Source: Cyrtodaria siliqua
Lineage: Eukaryota; Mollusca; Bivalvia; Adapedonta; Hiatellidae
Length of the DNA stretch: 64,000 bases
Assembly (NCBI GenBank): GCA_037043455.1
Contig: JAWPHD010004351.1
Coordinates: forward strand, 126,104 to 190,103
Direction: 5' to 3'
This document shows, in pieces, positions 1-11,169 of the stretch (the first letter of the stretch is position 1; every line of letters starts with the position of its first letter). The notes below the pieces were generated by a model that was not told where the DNA came from, searched no databases, and saw only the letters and a program-made list of their open reading frames with translations. Both the position numbers and the translations under genes were made by a program.

Positions 1-195
1 TACAGGTAAATATAGATATTCGGAAGAATTCTCATCATATGTTCGATGAGTTTAATGTACGAAATCTGCATTGTAGTCCATTTCGCTAAATGAACCAACG
101 TGCAACACGTTTATTTCTTTAAATATGTCCAGTATTAAAACCATGTTACACTATACTTTACACATATACCTTCGTGCCACGTTATATGTGTACAG

Positions 196-305
196 TGGTA
201 GATTTGGGCAAGGATTTGGGTAGATTTGGGCAAGGATTTGGGTAGATTTTGGGTAAGGATTTGGGTAGATTTGGGTGGATTAGGGAAAATTTGGGTAGAT
301 TTTGG
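196..305. repeat. Short G-rich tandem repeat (GATTTGGGTA-like)
   Basis: Degenerate copies of a motif like GATTTGGGCAAGGATTTGGG repeat about five times. The complementary frame is open (TQI/PKS-like peptide) only because of the repeat. Confidence 0.75.
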
Positions 306-395
306 TATTTCGTGCCATCCCAATTATAACGGTCGGTGAAATTACCTTCGATCAATGCAAAGCATTAGACGTTTAATTCAGAATTACTAAAGGGC

Positions 396-516
396 CATGT
401 CCATTTCATCTGTTACAGTAGGAAACACAGATGTAATGGACATGCTACAAAGCAAATGGAGTATGGTCTCATTTGGTTGGTTAATTTAAATCAACCAACT
501 CGATGAGACCATACTC
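396..516. repeat. Two adjacent hairpin-forming inverted repeats
   Basis: The first hairpin pairs 396-413 with 427-444 at 17 of 18 positions around a 13-nt loop. The second pairs about 459-482 with 488-516, including an uninterrupted 14-bp stem (ATGAGACCATACTC on the right arm) and a CAACCA block. They lie about 120 bp before the first exon seen. They could be a small foldback element or a hairpin RNA; nothing in the sequence decides. Confidence 0.6.
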
Positions 517-632
517 TATGTATTACATATCCTCTTTACATTGGCTACATATGTTTCATAACAATCTCAACAATATAGAGAAATGCATATTGAACTACAT
601 GTATTTAATAAAATACCTTCTTCATCCAACAG

Positions 633-787
633 AACAGCAATCAAAATGCCTGGATTACGTCGAATCTGAAAACCGTCGACGGTTTAGCGGTGCTAGACTC
701 GAACACGGCTCTAGATGACTTCGAAAATTGGGTTAGAAGCAATAAAGGGAGCATGTCTGGATTTGACTCGGTCATGACGTTCACACG
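633..787 (+). CDS. Protease exon a: catalytic domain, pre-zinc-motif part
   Basis: The acceptor is ...CTTCTTCATCCAACAG and the donor is ACACG|GTATGC, phase 0 in and phase 2 out. The peptide contains LDDFENWVRS and a segment ending FDSVMTFTR. This matches the reprolysin region where a helix is followed by the HDHAMLFT-type strand, before the substrate-edge strand. Confidence 0.8.
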
Positions 788-3700
788 GTATGCCTTGACT
801 GCGGTTACGTATCAATATAATATATGTGTATAATATATGTGTATATATTAGTCAAACTTCCTAATTCCTATGTACCCACCTATGTCAAAAATAGTCGCAT
901 TGTATTGCCACTTAAGATCCACATTTTAAAGCTTTCTGATCGATATATTTCATTTATACTTAATAAGTTAAGGCATACAATAAATTAAAATGTAAAGCGT
1001 TTAGGATCAAACATCGTCTTCTTTACTCTGGCGTAACACATTATAAATCATATACGGGACTGACGTTTAATAGAAAGTAATATTGTACTCATTAAATTTG
1101 ACAGGACGAATTTGGCCTCGATCACTAGAAGTGTAACTGGAACCATTACAGCTGCGAATGGGACTGTTGGTACGTGTCTTATGGTTATTTTTAGTTGTGT
1201 CTGTTATCAACGACAGGATATCAGTAGAATATGATTTATTTTCCTATAAGAGACTGAACATCTAGGCTATTAGGAACGAAAGCAGATATAAAATGTTTAT
1301 ATAATTTACATTTTACAAAACAAATCATGGCGTTTTATTGTTTTAATTGAGTCGAGTAAAGTTATATACTTTTTTGTATTACTTGTAAATATATAATTAA
1401 TAAAAGTTCTACTTCTATCATTACTCAAAGCATGGACAACATCCCAATTAGTCTTGACCTGGCAAATATAACAAACGAGTTGATATTTGCTGACTGATTG
1501 GCTAGCTGGCTGCCTGCCTGCCTGACCGACCGACCGACCGACCGACTGACAGTGACTGACTGTGACTGACTGACTGACTGCCTGACACTGACTGGACCGA
1601 CCGACCGACGAACGACCAGTAAAATATGCTCTGTAGTAAGAACGAGTCAATGACGTGTGTATGCTAAATGGTGTGTCTATGAACCGTCCTACCATGACGT
1701 GTGTATGCTAAATAGTGTGTCTATGGACCGTCCTGCCATGATGTGTGTATGCTAAATAGTGTGTCTATGGACCGTCCTGCGTTGACGTGGGTATGCTAAA
1801 TAGTGTATCTATAGACCGTCCTGCCATGATGTGTGTATGCTAAATAGTGTGTCTATGAACCGTCCTGCCATGACGTGTGTATGCTAAATAGTGTGTCTAT
1901 GGACCGTCCTGCCGTGACGTGTGTATGCTAAATAGTGTGTCTATGGACCGTCCTACCGTGAACATTCTATTATTTAGGTTTAGCCCTTCTGTATAAAGAT
2001 CAATTCGGAAACCAGCTATCAGCTCTGTGTGGTGACAAGGGTCGCTGGAATATTTTGTCAGTGAGCATCATAGAAGATTTGCTGAGCGGCGATGTGTCCA
2101 GAACGGCTGCTCATGAGCTGGCACATACGTAAGTTACCTGCCTAGCTTTAAAACGGATTGGAGGTTATCTGGAAGAGTGGTTGTTGTCCGCCCAGCTATT
2201 ATGTGTCCTTCAGTGTCGTATGCGTGCACGTTGTATGTATGCGTTAACGTTGTATGTATGCGTGACGTTGTATGTATGCGTGCACGTTGTATGTATGCAT
2301 TCAATCCGCATTTAACCTTTATTTGAATTTTTGTCGAGGAACATGCTTGATCTGGAATACTCGACTTCTCGCCAAGTTTTTGCAGTTAAGTTTTAATTTG
2401 TTTTTCATGGTGATTTTACATTGCTATCAGTTGTGCATATAATACAATAACTCAAAGAGTGCACCCCAATCACAAAATACTAATTAACCAGAGCTTTAAG
2501 AGCATCCTATCAATTTAATTAATTAATTGCTTATTTGTATCTGGATTTACACACATCATTCTTTCAGACCGCCTTCAGTCCCCTTTATTTGTCACCAGTT
2601 GTGCAAGTGTGTACGTTCTGCTTGCAGTATATACATGTAAAGTTTTATTTTGTGATAAACACCAGAAAGCGTAGAGTTTTGTGTTAGACCAGGACGGTGG
2701 TAATTATTTTCAAATGAAGCATTTATTTGATAGGCATTCAACTGTATCCTTGATATTCAAAGATTATGTAAACAAGAAAAAAGTTGTCATATAAAGTGCA
2801 GCACCCAAACGCATGGCACCGTAGGTCCGCACTGCACCTTAGTTGCGCACTGCACCGTAGTACCGCACTGGAGCACAAAGAGCCATTAACTGTACAATGA
2901 AAAGGATAATACACAACACAAAGAGTGTTGAAATCATATATTGTGTCAATACTTTCGATATGATGCTGGGTGTATAAAATTGGACTTTCTCTGTGTCTGT
3001 TGAAATCAGATTAGAAACTGGGACCATATTGTGCTGGCCATGCAATGGTGTGAAAACAAATCATTGAAGATTCCATGTTCACCGTCATATGCATACCATT
3101 TTCTGGATGGCTCAAATTTCTTACTATTGGCATTTTAAATATTAAGTTCAACCCGGGGCTAGAGGGCGTGAGCGGTAGTAAGCACTTTTCACTACCGTTC
3201 ATGAACAGTCTCAATCAAGCCGAGATTGCACTATTTTTTGTATTTATCGTGTTCGACGATCTCCAAATTTATCCATTCATACTTTGTTTTATCATAAATA
3301 ATTATGTACAATTAGATGTCTCTTTAAGCACACTTGTAACTCCCTTAATGATACATTTTTAACTGATGTAATTATAGTATGGCTGTGGAACATGACAATA
3401 TATTGGGTTGCGATTCATCGCTGTACAACATTATGGCTCCTGGACAAAATACACAATTTATGACAAAGGCTATTGCGTCAAACCCTTGGACTTTCTCCTC
3501 CTGTTCCGTCAGCATTATGGAAATAACAATGGACCGGTATGTATGAACAATACAAATTAAAATGTTTGTAAACTATTGTCGTCTCTTAATAGAAAAAGCA
3601 AGTTGGACATGTGTCAGATATGAAATACAATTTGATTACTAGAAAATATAGACATTTATACTACGTTCGTTAAGTTATGTGTGGCAGCTGTAAACAGTCG

Positions 3701-6700
3701 CCCAGACAACAAGTCAGTAGAGTTCTTCATTATTGGTCCTTTGGTACCATCAAGTCCAATCTGTGTGCCTTTAAGGTAGAATGAATACCTCTTCTGCAGG
3801 TGCTAGAGGGCATGAGTGCTTTTGTACCTTATATTACTTCTCATAAACACACCAATCAAACCTTTTCAGTATTTATTTATAACACTTGAGCTTCGACTTT
3901 TAAAGACAAATTAGTGTTTCTACAGTAAGATCAACGCTTTGAACTTTGTACATTTCAGGCTACTGAAGGAATACAATGGAGTCTCGTGTCTTCAAGAGCA
4001 CACATTTGACGTTATTGATTACAAGCGTATATTGAATTCAAAACTTCTTGGGGAAATATACTCACTCGACGAGCAATGTAGAATCATCCAAGGGCCGGAC
4101 TCCTACAAATGTAGTATCAGAGTAGGTTACCAGCCATAATTAATCGCACTTTTATGATTGATTTGCATGCGTTTATATGTACAATTCGGAGCTCGACTTG
4201 TAAATGAGAATTCGAGTCGATTCTTACAGATGACGCGAAATGTATATTACCGGTTCTACTCAGGCAAGGTGGAAGGTCTGCCTCCACGACAAAAGAAATC
4301 GGCCGTCATAAATAGCCATAAATGTGTTGAAAATGACGTAAAACGCCACTCAATAACAACAACTTGCCAAAGCAGGTATTCACAAATCTTCATAGACACA
4401 TGTATACACATTTAACCAATCATGACTTGTTTAATGGTTAGGGCAGCAAGACACATTATATCAAAATATCGAACAAGTACTTGTTATTCCTATAGACGAT
4501 GATAGTTGGTTTGAGAGTGATACATGACTGAGAAAGCTGCGTGTTTAAAAATTATGAATGTTTAATATAAAGTATAAGTAAATCATCTTAACTGAATATT
4601 TACGTTTCGTCTTCACAAAATCCAATTGACATGTCGCCAGTACTTAGATATCTCCGCCCTATTGTTGATGTCGGAGTATATTGACAATAGTTTATATAAC
4701 ATAGTTTCACGTGCTTTATACACGTGCTGTTGTTTGTCGGAGGTATCGTTCTGGTTTGATTGGTTGAAATGGATAAATGATTGACAACTGGCGACATGTT
4801 AATTGTACAGCTTGCTTTATATTCCTTAAGTAAAACAGTAATTGTTATTGTTTATTTGTTACTGTTTTCTTACATTGTTATTGGGTTTATTTTGCTGGAT
4901 TATTTACCTACTTATTTTCTCAATTAATCAGGGTAAGGCTGATGAAGATATTTGTTTCGAAGGGATGTATTGTTACATACCCGGTTCATTGAACAGGTGC
5001 GCCTCTGCGGACGTCATGCCTGGATCAACGTGTGGAAATGGCAAGGTGAATTTTGTTATTTTATATAATCACATACAGCCTGGATTCATGTAATCAAATG
5101 ATTTGGCTATTATCATTTCAAAGCATTGGTAACCTATTTAATGCAGTATTTTGAAAAACACAAATAACATTAATATTCAGTAAACGTGCTATACAATTGG
5201 TGGTGCGTTTGTACTTTAAGGAACTGTGAACTGCTCTGCACAGTGTATGTGCTCGGGTTGTTTTGTCATTGTTGTGTTATTTATCAATCATTGTAATCAG
5301 TATTTATAGGTTATTAGATTTGTATTGGGATATATGCTCGAGTTCTTTTGCGTATTCAAATTGCACGACTATAGGAGCGCACAATTTATACGCAAAATAA
5401 CGAGTTTTTATTGCATACACATTTTTAAATTAGAGAGAATAACATAGGTTGTAACATTTAATTTTCACCAAAAACATTTATTTGAAACAAACATATTGTC
5501 ATTACATAACGGGAATTTTCACAATGAAATCAACATTGTTTCCATCACGTGAAATACTTTCTGTGACATGAACAGAAAAGTGCACCAATCAAGAACAAGT
5601 ATCCATTACACACCCAATATGACGTTTCTCCTTACATTGAAAGTAAACGGAGCTTGTAAATGCGTATGCAAGAAACTAAATAACTTGCTCCTCGAGGGCC
5701 CTTAATTGGTTAATAAAACCTTGTATCTTGTATCATGCTTATACGTAAGCACCATACATGTCATGTACAACGCCGATATTCAGCGGTGGCTCCAGAATTT
5801 CCGTTAGGGGAGTATGACTATTTGAAAAGCATTGATGACCAAAAATGAAACAACAAGAAATGTTCTCAGCATGTTTTAAATTATATTCTATATCAAGTGA
5901 TGTTAGAGATTATAAAATTGGTGTTTAAGGACACATTTCCCAACGCTACTTGGTCATTGAAAAAGCATGGGAAGCTTGAATATTTACAGCCAGCACGCTT
6001 CGTGGCTGATCAATAAAAACGACACTATATACAGACTAAATAAAGCCGATCTGCTACTTGTCTCTCTTGTTTGTGTTTGTTATTTCCAATGGTTCACCTG
6101 TTCAGTATTTGTTTTAAAAGAATATGCACAAAATATATATTATTCACTCGTATATACCAAAATGTTCAAATAAATAAATGTACAAGTATATTGGTGAATT
6201 TCAAATATAAAAATATATGCATTTGAATCATTTTAGTACATAGTCGTATTGTTTCTGACTTTCATCTTGATCACGTATGTATATTGTTGTCATTTAAAAT
6301 TTATCCTAGTTGTTTATTTGAAACCTGTATGTTCATGTATGTTTTCTTATATCTATATAGTGTGATCGGGGACGTTGTGTTCAGAGTGTGCCGACGGTTT
6401 TACCGTCCACAACTAGCACGACGACCACAACATCTACAACAACAACAACTATACCCACAACAACAACAACTACCAAGCCCACGTCAACAACCACCAAGTC
6501 AACGACAACAACAACCAAGCCCAAGACAACAACCACCAAGTCCACCACCACAACAACAACCGAGCCCACAACAACCACAACCAAGCCAACGACAACATCA
6601 ACCAGGCCCACGACAACAACAACCAAGCCCACGACAACAACCAACAAGCCCACGACAACAACCAACAAGCCCACGACAACAACAACCAGGCCCACGACAA

Positions 6701-7011
6701 CAACAACCAAGCTCACGTCAACAACAACCAGGCCCACGACAAGAACAACAACCAAGCCAACGACAACAGCAACAAGGCCCACGACAACAACAACTAAGCC
6801 CACGACAACAACCACCAAGCCAACGACAACAACAACCAGGCCCACGACAACAACAACCAAGCCCAAGACAACAACTACCAAGTCCACCACCACCACAACA
6901 ACAACCGAGCCCACAACAACAACCACCAAGTCAACTACAACAACGACGAAAACAAGGGTGTATTGTAACTTATGGTGTCGAATATTGAACTGGTTCCGGA
7001 GGCGTTACTAA
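633..7011 (+). CDS. ADAM/ADAMTS-like (M12B) zinc metalloprotease with mucin-like tail, 5' partial; exon span
   Basis: Seven exons (633-787, 1105-1169, 1978-2128, 3378-3536, 3959-4121, 4932-5045, 6361-7011) join in phase with GT-AG boundaries and give 485 residues to a TAA stop. They encode the C-terminal half of a reprolysin catalytic domain with HELAHTMAVEHD (three zinc histidines plus the catalytic Glu) and a Met-turn (YNIMAP). An ADAMTS-type cysteine-rich region follows (LLGEIYSLDEQC, then CFEGMYC...CGNGKCDRGRC), then about 190 residues of Thr/Pro/Lys heptads. The family consists of secreted endopeptidases acting on matrix or surface proteins. Signal peptide, propeptide and the first half of the catalytic domain lie upstream of the window. 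No transmembrane segment or thrombospondin repeat is visible. One oddity is that the HExxHxxGxxHD glycine is Ala. The family call is firm; the orthologue is unknown. Confidence 0.88.
1105..1169 (+). CDS. Protease exon b: catalytic domain
   Basis: This 65-nt exon follows ATTTGACAG and ends before GTACGT. It encodes TNLASITRSVTGTITAANG followed by TVG, corresponding to the variable loop leading to the G-x-A-y strand of reprolysins. The phases fit both neighbours exactly. Confidence 0.78.
1498..1612. repeat. Degenerate CTGA/CCGA/CTGC tetranucleotide microsatellite
   Basis: Runs of CTGC, CCGA and CTGA lie in the intron between protease exons b and c. Confidence 0.85.
1651..1960. repeat. Minisatellite, 44-bp unit, about 7 copies
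   Basis: The unit starts ATGACGTGTGTATGCTAAAT and ends GGACCGTCCTGCC. Copies differ by a few substitutions. The array ends about 20 bp before the acceptor of protease exon c at 1978. Confidence 0.9.
1978..2128 (+). CDS. Protease exon c: zinc-binding helix start (HELAHT)
   Basis: The exon follows TTATTTAG and ends AC|GTAAGT. It encodes LALLYKDQFGNQLSALCGD, then a helix, and ends AAHELAHT, the first two zinc histidines and the catalytic glutamate. The zinc motif is split across the following 1.25 kb intron. Confidence 0.88.
2218..2302. repeat. Short tandem repeat (CGTTGTATGTATGCGTG-like)
   Basis: About four copies of an 18-20 bp unit lie just downstream of protease exon c, inside the intron. 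Confidence 0.8.
3120..3260 (+). repeat. Dispersed repeat copy, AACAGTCTCAATCAAGCCGAG family
   Basis: It contains GAGGGCGTGAG...TCATGAACAGTCTCAATCAAGCCGAG. Related sequence occurs at 3665-3860, 6030-6110 and 24815-25075, so this is an interspersed element of unknown class. Confidence 0.65.
3378..3536 (+). CDS. Protease exon d: third zinc His and Met-turn
   Basis: The acceptor is TTATAG and the donor CG|GTATGT. The exon begins by completing the Thr codon, then MAVEHDNILGCDSSLYNIMAP. It therefore supplies the third zinc histidine with the following Asp, a Cys and the Met-turn. The C-terminal part (TFSSCSVSIMEITMDR) matches the last helix of the fold. Confidence 0.88.
3665..3860 (+). repeat. Second copy of the same dispersed repeat (upstream part)
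   Basis: It shares GTCGCCCAGACAACAAGTCAG, a TGGTCC...ATCAAGTCCAATC block and GTGCTAGAGGGCATGAG with the longer copy at 24815-25075. It lies in the protease intron just before exon e. Confidence 0.65.
3959..4121 (+). CDS. Protease exon e: ADAM cysteine-rich domain, first part
   Basis: It starts after CATTTCAG and encodes a Cys-rich segment with LLGEIYSLDEQC and a CRIIQGPDSYKC-type motif. This resembles the linker domain that follows the catalytic domain in ADAMTS-like proteins. I chose the donor AGA|GTAGGT because it gives phase 0 for the next exon. Reading through reaches a stop 15 nt later. Confidence 0.8.
4932..5045 (+). CDS. Protease exon f: cysteine-rich domain, second part
   Basis: This exon of 38 codons, phase 0 at both ends, runs from ...TTAATCAG to AAG|GTGAAT. 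It encodes GKADEDICFEGMYCYIPGS and ends MPGSTCGNGK. The C-x5-C spacing and the G-S-x-C-G-x-G-K ending are typical of the ADAMTS cysteine-rich module. Confidence 0.82.
6030..6110 (+). repeat. Third copy of the same dispersed repeat (downstream part)
   Basis: It shares TAAAGCCGATCTGCTACTTG, TCTCTCTTGTTTGTGTTTGT and the following CTGTTCAGTATTTG block with 24990-25070. Confidence 0.65.
6361..7011 (+). CDS. Protease exon g: CDRGRC end plus Thr-rich mucin-like tail and stop
   Basis: The exon starts after CTATATAG with CDRGRCVQSVPTVLPS, which completes the cysteine-rich module. It continues as heptads of the type PTTTTTK encoded by a 21-bp repeat. It ends with a short basic tail, RVYCNLWCRILNWFRRRY, and TAA at 7009-7011. 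The tail should be heavily O-glycosylated, as in mucin-like stalks. The other forward frame (Gln/Pro) and the reverse frame (Val) are open only because of the repeat. The last exon is consistent with an AATAAA at 7191. Confidence 0.85.
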   Translation, partial: CDRGRCVQSVPTVLPSTTSTTTTTSTTTTTIPTTTTTTKPTSTTTKSTTTTTKPKTTTTKSTTTTTTEPTTTTTKPTTTSTRPTTTTTKPTTTTNKPTTTTNKPTTTTTRPTTTTTKLTSTTTRPTTRTTTKPTTTATRPTTTTTKPTTTTTKPTTTTTRPTTTTTKPKTTTTKSTTTTTTTEPTTTTTKSTTTTTKTRVYCNLWCRILNWFRRRY

Positions 7012-7190
7012 ACATATCTACGTCGTTAACTGGAATGTTAGCTGTTCCATTTTGGGCGTACAGATAATCTACAAGCATTACGTGTGTACGTATTGTACTA
7101 ATATCTTTATACATAAGATGTATTAGAAAGCAAATATGAAACCCTTAAAGAGAGTGCATCATACTTTGTCTTGAAGAATCTAACATTTAA

Positions 7191-7196
7191 AATAAA
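7191..7196 (+). terminator. Candidate poly(A) signal for the protease gene
   Basis: AATAAA lies 180 nt after the stop codon. It is the first canonical hexamer downstream of the tail exon. The call rests on position and motif only. Confidence 0.4.
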
Positions 7197-7241
7197 AGTC
7201 GTCATACCAATCAAAATATGGTGTTGGCATCGTGTTGTTCA

Positions 7242-7545
7242 GGGTCCGTATTCATAAAGCTTCCTAGCAATATCTTCAGTCAATTTTATCAATTTTTTAA
7301 ACACCTTTTTTCTATCGATTTAAGACTTTTTCTTAATATTGTTATTAATCCACCCTTTATATATGTCCTGTTCTAACGCAAATAAGCGTATGGATAAATA
7401 TAACCTACAGCTATATATTTATCTTATAATAGATGGTTTGTAGTGTCACAGAGAGGTTAATAAGGATATTTAGAAATATGTAAAAAATCTTAAAATTTGA
7501 CTTAAGTAATATTTTTCACATAAGTTGTTTCATGAATACGGACCC
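7242..7545. mobile_element. Foldback/MITE-like element with GGGTCCGTATTCAT ends
   Basis: The left end GGGTCCGTATTCATAAAG is inverted at the right end, where ...TCATGAATACGGACCC finishes at 7545. A related element follows at 7611-8210. Confidence 0.7.
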
Positions 7546-7610
7546 AGGACTGACATTTAAATTCACCATATATTTTGAATGGAATCGGGCGACAAATGCT
7601 TTTATTAACC

Positions 7611-8210
7611 CTGGGTCCTATTTTATAAAGCTTCTTAACAAAACCTTAACTTAGACCGTTCCAAGGCGGTAGCCCTATTGTCAACCCTTTTTGTGTTTGT
7701 GATGTCGTTTGCATTTATTATTGCTTTTGCCTTCTTGTTTGTCTGTTTGCGTGTTTGTTTCTGTGTTTGGTGGTTGACTGTCCTTGAATGCTACTTTCCC
7801 TGTCCGATCTTTTTATATTTCTTTTAAGTCAGACGTCAAGTTTTTTTAAGCACCGTTTTCTATTGATTTAAGACGCTTTCTTGATATTGTTAATAATGTT
7901 ACGGATAAATAAACCTACAGCTAAATATTTATCTTAAAATAAATGGTTTCTAATGTCCAAATTGGGATATTTAAAATATTTAAAAATCTTAAATTTCGAC
8001 TTAAATTGTATATTCGATTGTCAACCCTTTTGTGTTCGTGATGCCGCTTGCATTCTTTATTGCTTTTGCCTTCTCGTTTGTCTGTTTCCGTGTTTGTTTT
8101 TGTGCTTTGTGGTTGACTGTCGTCCTTGAATGCTGCTTTCCCTGTCCGATATTTTTATCTGTCCTTAAGTAATAATATCCACATAAGTTGCTTTATGAAT
8201 ACTGGCCCAG
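7611..8210. mobile_element. Related foldback element carrying an internal duplicated repeat
   Basis: It begins CTGGGTCCTATTTTATAAAG and ends TTTATGAATACTGGCCCAG, a diverged inverted version of the start. The interior holds two copies (about 7677-7830 and 8013-8165) of a sequence starting GTCAACCC. The first copy is preceded by ACCGTTCCAAGGCGGTAGCC, which recurs at 10880, 11470 and 14540 on the other strand. One repeat has therefore inserted into another. Confidence 0.6.
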
Positions 8211-9055
8211 GAGTGTAACCTAGAACAGCGCATATTATTATTCAAAAATGAATACCATTGTATTCTAATACTTTCTGTATGTTGACAGGCACGTATATTA
8301 ATGAATTGGTTGTTGATACAATAGGATCACTATATATACTGGAGTAACGTGTTCAAGAGAACTTTATATCAGGTATTTATGCAGGATCTCACTATAGGTT
8401 TTAGCCTCGAGTGTGGTCCTGGAATTGTGGTATACACACAACGAGAGAAAGAGGTGTTTATATATTTAATTTCTAGAATATAAGAGTACATTGTATATAT
8501 TAGTGATAGGTTCATGCATCAGCGATACCTAGTCAGCCGCTTATTGGTGATAAGAGAACACTTATTTAAATATTAAAACATCTAAAAGTCTATTTTATTG
8601 TTCATTTCAATTTTGATATAAATTTATATAAAATGGCTCTCTATGTTGAAATGGTAAAACATACATAGGTCATATGAACAAAACAAAGTAATTGATGTCA
8701 TTTACATTTGGTGGCATGTGTAAAGCAACAGTCGAGAGCTTTATAACTCGAGTCGTGTTTATGTTGTTTTATTTATCATTTACCACTTTCATTTATGGTA
8801 TAAATTATACACAATCAAAACTTCATAAAAGATAATATCCCAATAAGATACTACCGGTTTTAGAGTGTACCGTTTCATTCCCCAATTTTGATGTTTTAAA
8901 TTAAAATGACCCTGTTTTAAGAAAGCACCTGTGTTCAGAGTCCAGTAATTACTGTTCCATGAAAGCTAGTGATCGCTTAAAACAGGTTTGACTGTATCTT
9001 GTTTTTTTAGTCATTTAGTGTATGCATAATTTACATTGACTTGTCTTCATATGTG
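8211..9055. other. AT-rich intergenic DNA
   Basis: I see no exon, RNA gene or clear repeat. Confidence 0.5.
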
Positions 9056-9240
9056 TGTTGAGCGCACCAACCAATGGATTTTATTGGTTGCTATTGTACA
9101 TAGTTTGCTACCAATGAGTGTTGAGCACACCAACCAATGGATTTTCATTTGTTACTGTTTTACATAGTTTTCTACCAATGTGTGTTGAGCACACCAACCA
9201 CTGTCGTTGCATTTGATACTTTTTACGTAGTTTTACAAGC
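9056..9240. repeat. Tandem repeat, 63-64 bp unit, three copies
   Basis: The motif GTTGAGCACACCAACCAATGG recurs at about 9058, 9120 and 9184, followed each time by a TACATAGTTT block. Confidence 0.85.
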
Positions 9241-9480
9241 ATTGCTGGACAATGTTTTTCGTTTTTATATTTGATATACAATTTAATAAACAAAATTAGA
9301 TAAAACCGTATTTTGCGTTTGTTGATATTTATCAAAAGCAAGTTATGTTGCCTTTCATGACAGTTGTATATGTTGGTATTAGTGTTGTCTGGACGAAAAA
9401 CTTTATTCCTAGATAAAAGAGGCAAATGATGAACATGTACAAAATGAGCATTCACAAGACGCAGCCAGTAAAAACGCAAG

Positions 9481-9872
9481 GCATGCACAACACACAGGCA
9501 TACACAACACACACAGGCATACACGACACACAGGCATACACTACACACAGGCATACACTACACACAGGCATACACAACGCACAGGCATACACAACACACA
9601 GGCATACACAACACACAGGCATACACAACACACAGGCATACACAACATACAGGCATACACGACACACAGGCATACACGACACACAGGCATACACTACACA
9701 CAGGCATACACGACATACAGGCATACACTACACACAGGCATACACAACACACAGGCATACACAACATACAAGCATACACGACACACAGGCATACACTACA
9801 CACAGGCATACACAACACACAGGCATACACTACACACAGGCATACACAACACACAGGCATACACAACAATAA
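9481..9872. repeat. 17-bp minisatellite (ACACAGGCATACACAAC), about 23 copies
   Basis: The array is nearly perfect, with AACACA/GACACA/TACACA variants. Because 17 is not a multiple of 3, each strand reads a 17-residue periodic peptide in all frames. This explains the 90-148 aa open frames here, which are not genes. Confidence 0.95.
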
Positions 9873-10085
9873 TTATTTAGACAATAATGCATAAGATAAT
9901 TCCGTATATGTATTAAAGGATATAGCATACATGCACACTGTCCCGTTTAACTCGGATGACAATAGAGTTGGAGCACCCTATAACCTGGTTTAAACATCAG
10001 CGACATTTGGCCATTGACTGTTCCAAGAAGGTACTCTTGTTGTCAACCCTTTATGCTTGTGGAGTCGCATACCTTGCTTCTATTT

Positions 10086-10275
10086 AACCATGACAATGGT
10101 GTTTGTTTCTATGTAACCATGACAATGGTGTTTGTTTTTATGTAACCATGACATTGGTGTTTGTTTTTATGTAACCATGACAATGGTGTTTGTTTCTATG
10201 TAACCATGACAATGGTGTTTGTTTTTATGTAACCATTACATTGGTGTTTGTTTCTATGTAACCATGACAATGGTG
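10086..10275. repeat. 29-bp tandem repeat, about six copies
   Basis: The motif AACCATGACAATGGTGTTTG recurs every 29 bp from 10086. Confidence 0.9.
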
Positions 10276-10864
10276 TTTCAATGGTTGAGCTCTGTGAATG
10301 TTACATTTTCTATTCGACTTTTGAAAATGGTCAGTCAGAAAATACCGACTTGAACGCGGTATATAAAGAACTCGGTATTGTAAAACGAATTTGCATCAAT
10401 ACAAACGCATTTCTTGGTTCAATTACTTCGGAGAATACTTTCCTTTATACTTGTTTGTCATTTCCTAGCATCTAATATGCTAAGCCACTTAATACTATTA
10501 TGCGCGATTGACTCGAGGTGATCGTTTTGCTATTTAAATATCGTAATTTAATGTTAATTTAGATGGAGTTCTTAAACAGATAACGCAGTTTTAATAAAGT
10601 GATTAAGTTGCTCAGTGGCGATTTAATAAAAATAAACAGTTGCACGTTAAGCATTAAACTATCTGACTGTGCCAGTATCACATTGCAGACAATGAAACAC
10701 AGTCGCAAAACGTATTGCATATATAACTAAGAAAAGGTTACGAGTCCAACTGGAAGAGTAGCATTCACAGAATACAGTCACCCCAACAAATATTACAACG
10801 CAAAGGTGATTCAAAAAGTATATCACAAACACATTCAGTAAAAAAGTACATCACAAACATATAA

Positions 10865-10992
10865 CGGTTGACAACATGGGTACCGCCTTGGAACGGTCAG
10901 TGACAAAAGGGACCACCGGGTAGCTTAAACCGGTTCAAGGGTGCTCTAAACCTCACTCTTACCCTGTCATCATCCCTGAACAACAGGACAAC
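10865..10992 (-). repeat. Dispersed repeat, TACCGCCTTGGAACGGTC family
   Basis: It contains GGTTGACAACATGGGTACCG, a TTAAACCGGTTC block and an ending with CATCC...ACAGG. The same order appears at 11460-11810 and 14521-14940, where it directly follows reverse-transcriptase remnants. I read it as the 3' part of that retroelement. Confidence 0.6.
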
Positions 10993-11169
10993 TGAAAATA
11001 TGTATTAATTGTAGGTTTGAGAAACTAAAGGCATCTGCTTTGTGGAAGTTCTAAGGATTTAAATAGTTTTTAAAAGAAATGTATTGAATGGTCATTGCCG
11101 CGAGTGCATTTGTTGACATTCACCTTAAATGTAAACGGTATTTATAGTTGTTGATCCTGACAACAGGAA

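Larger units (their letters stand above)
1..632. other. 5' flank or intron upstream of the first visible protease exon
   Basis: No coding exon could be supported. The stretch is probably an intron of the metalloprotease, because the exon at 633 begins inside the catalytic domain. It holds a short G-rich tandem repeat (about 196-305) and two adjacent hairpins (396-516). Confidence 0.5.

Noticed and set aside
4158..4415. 85-residue frame between protease exons e and f
   Set aside because: No family resemblance. The protease exons join in phase without it, and its boundaries lack a matching acceptor/donor pair.
6381..6929. 182-residue valine-rich reverse frame
   Set aside because: It is the antisense of the threonine-rich tail repeat.
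9426..9872. Histidine/threonine-rich 148-residue frame and Cys-rich reverse frames
   Set aside because: They are the 17-bp minisatellite read in all frames.
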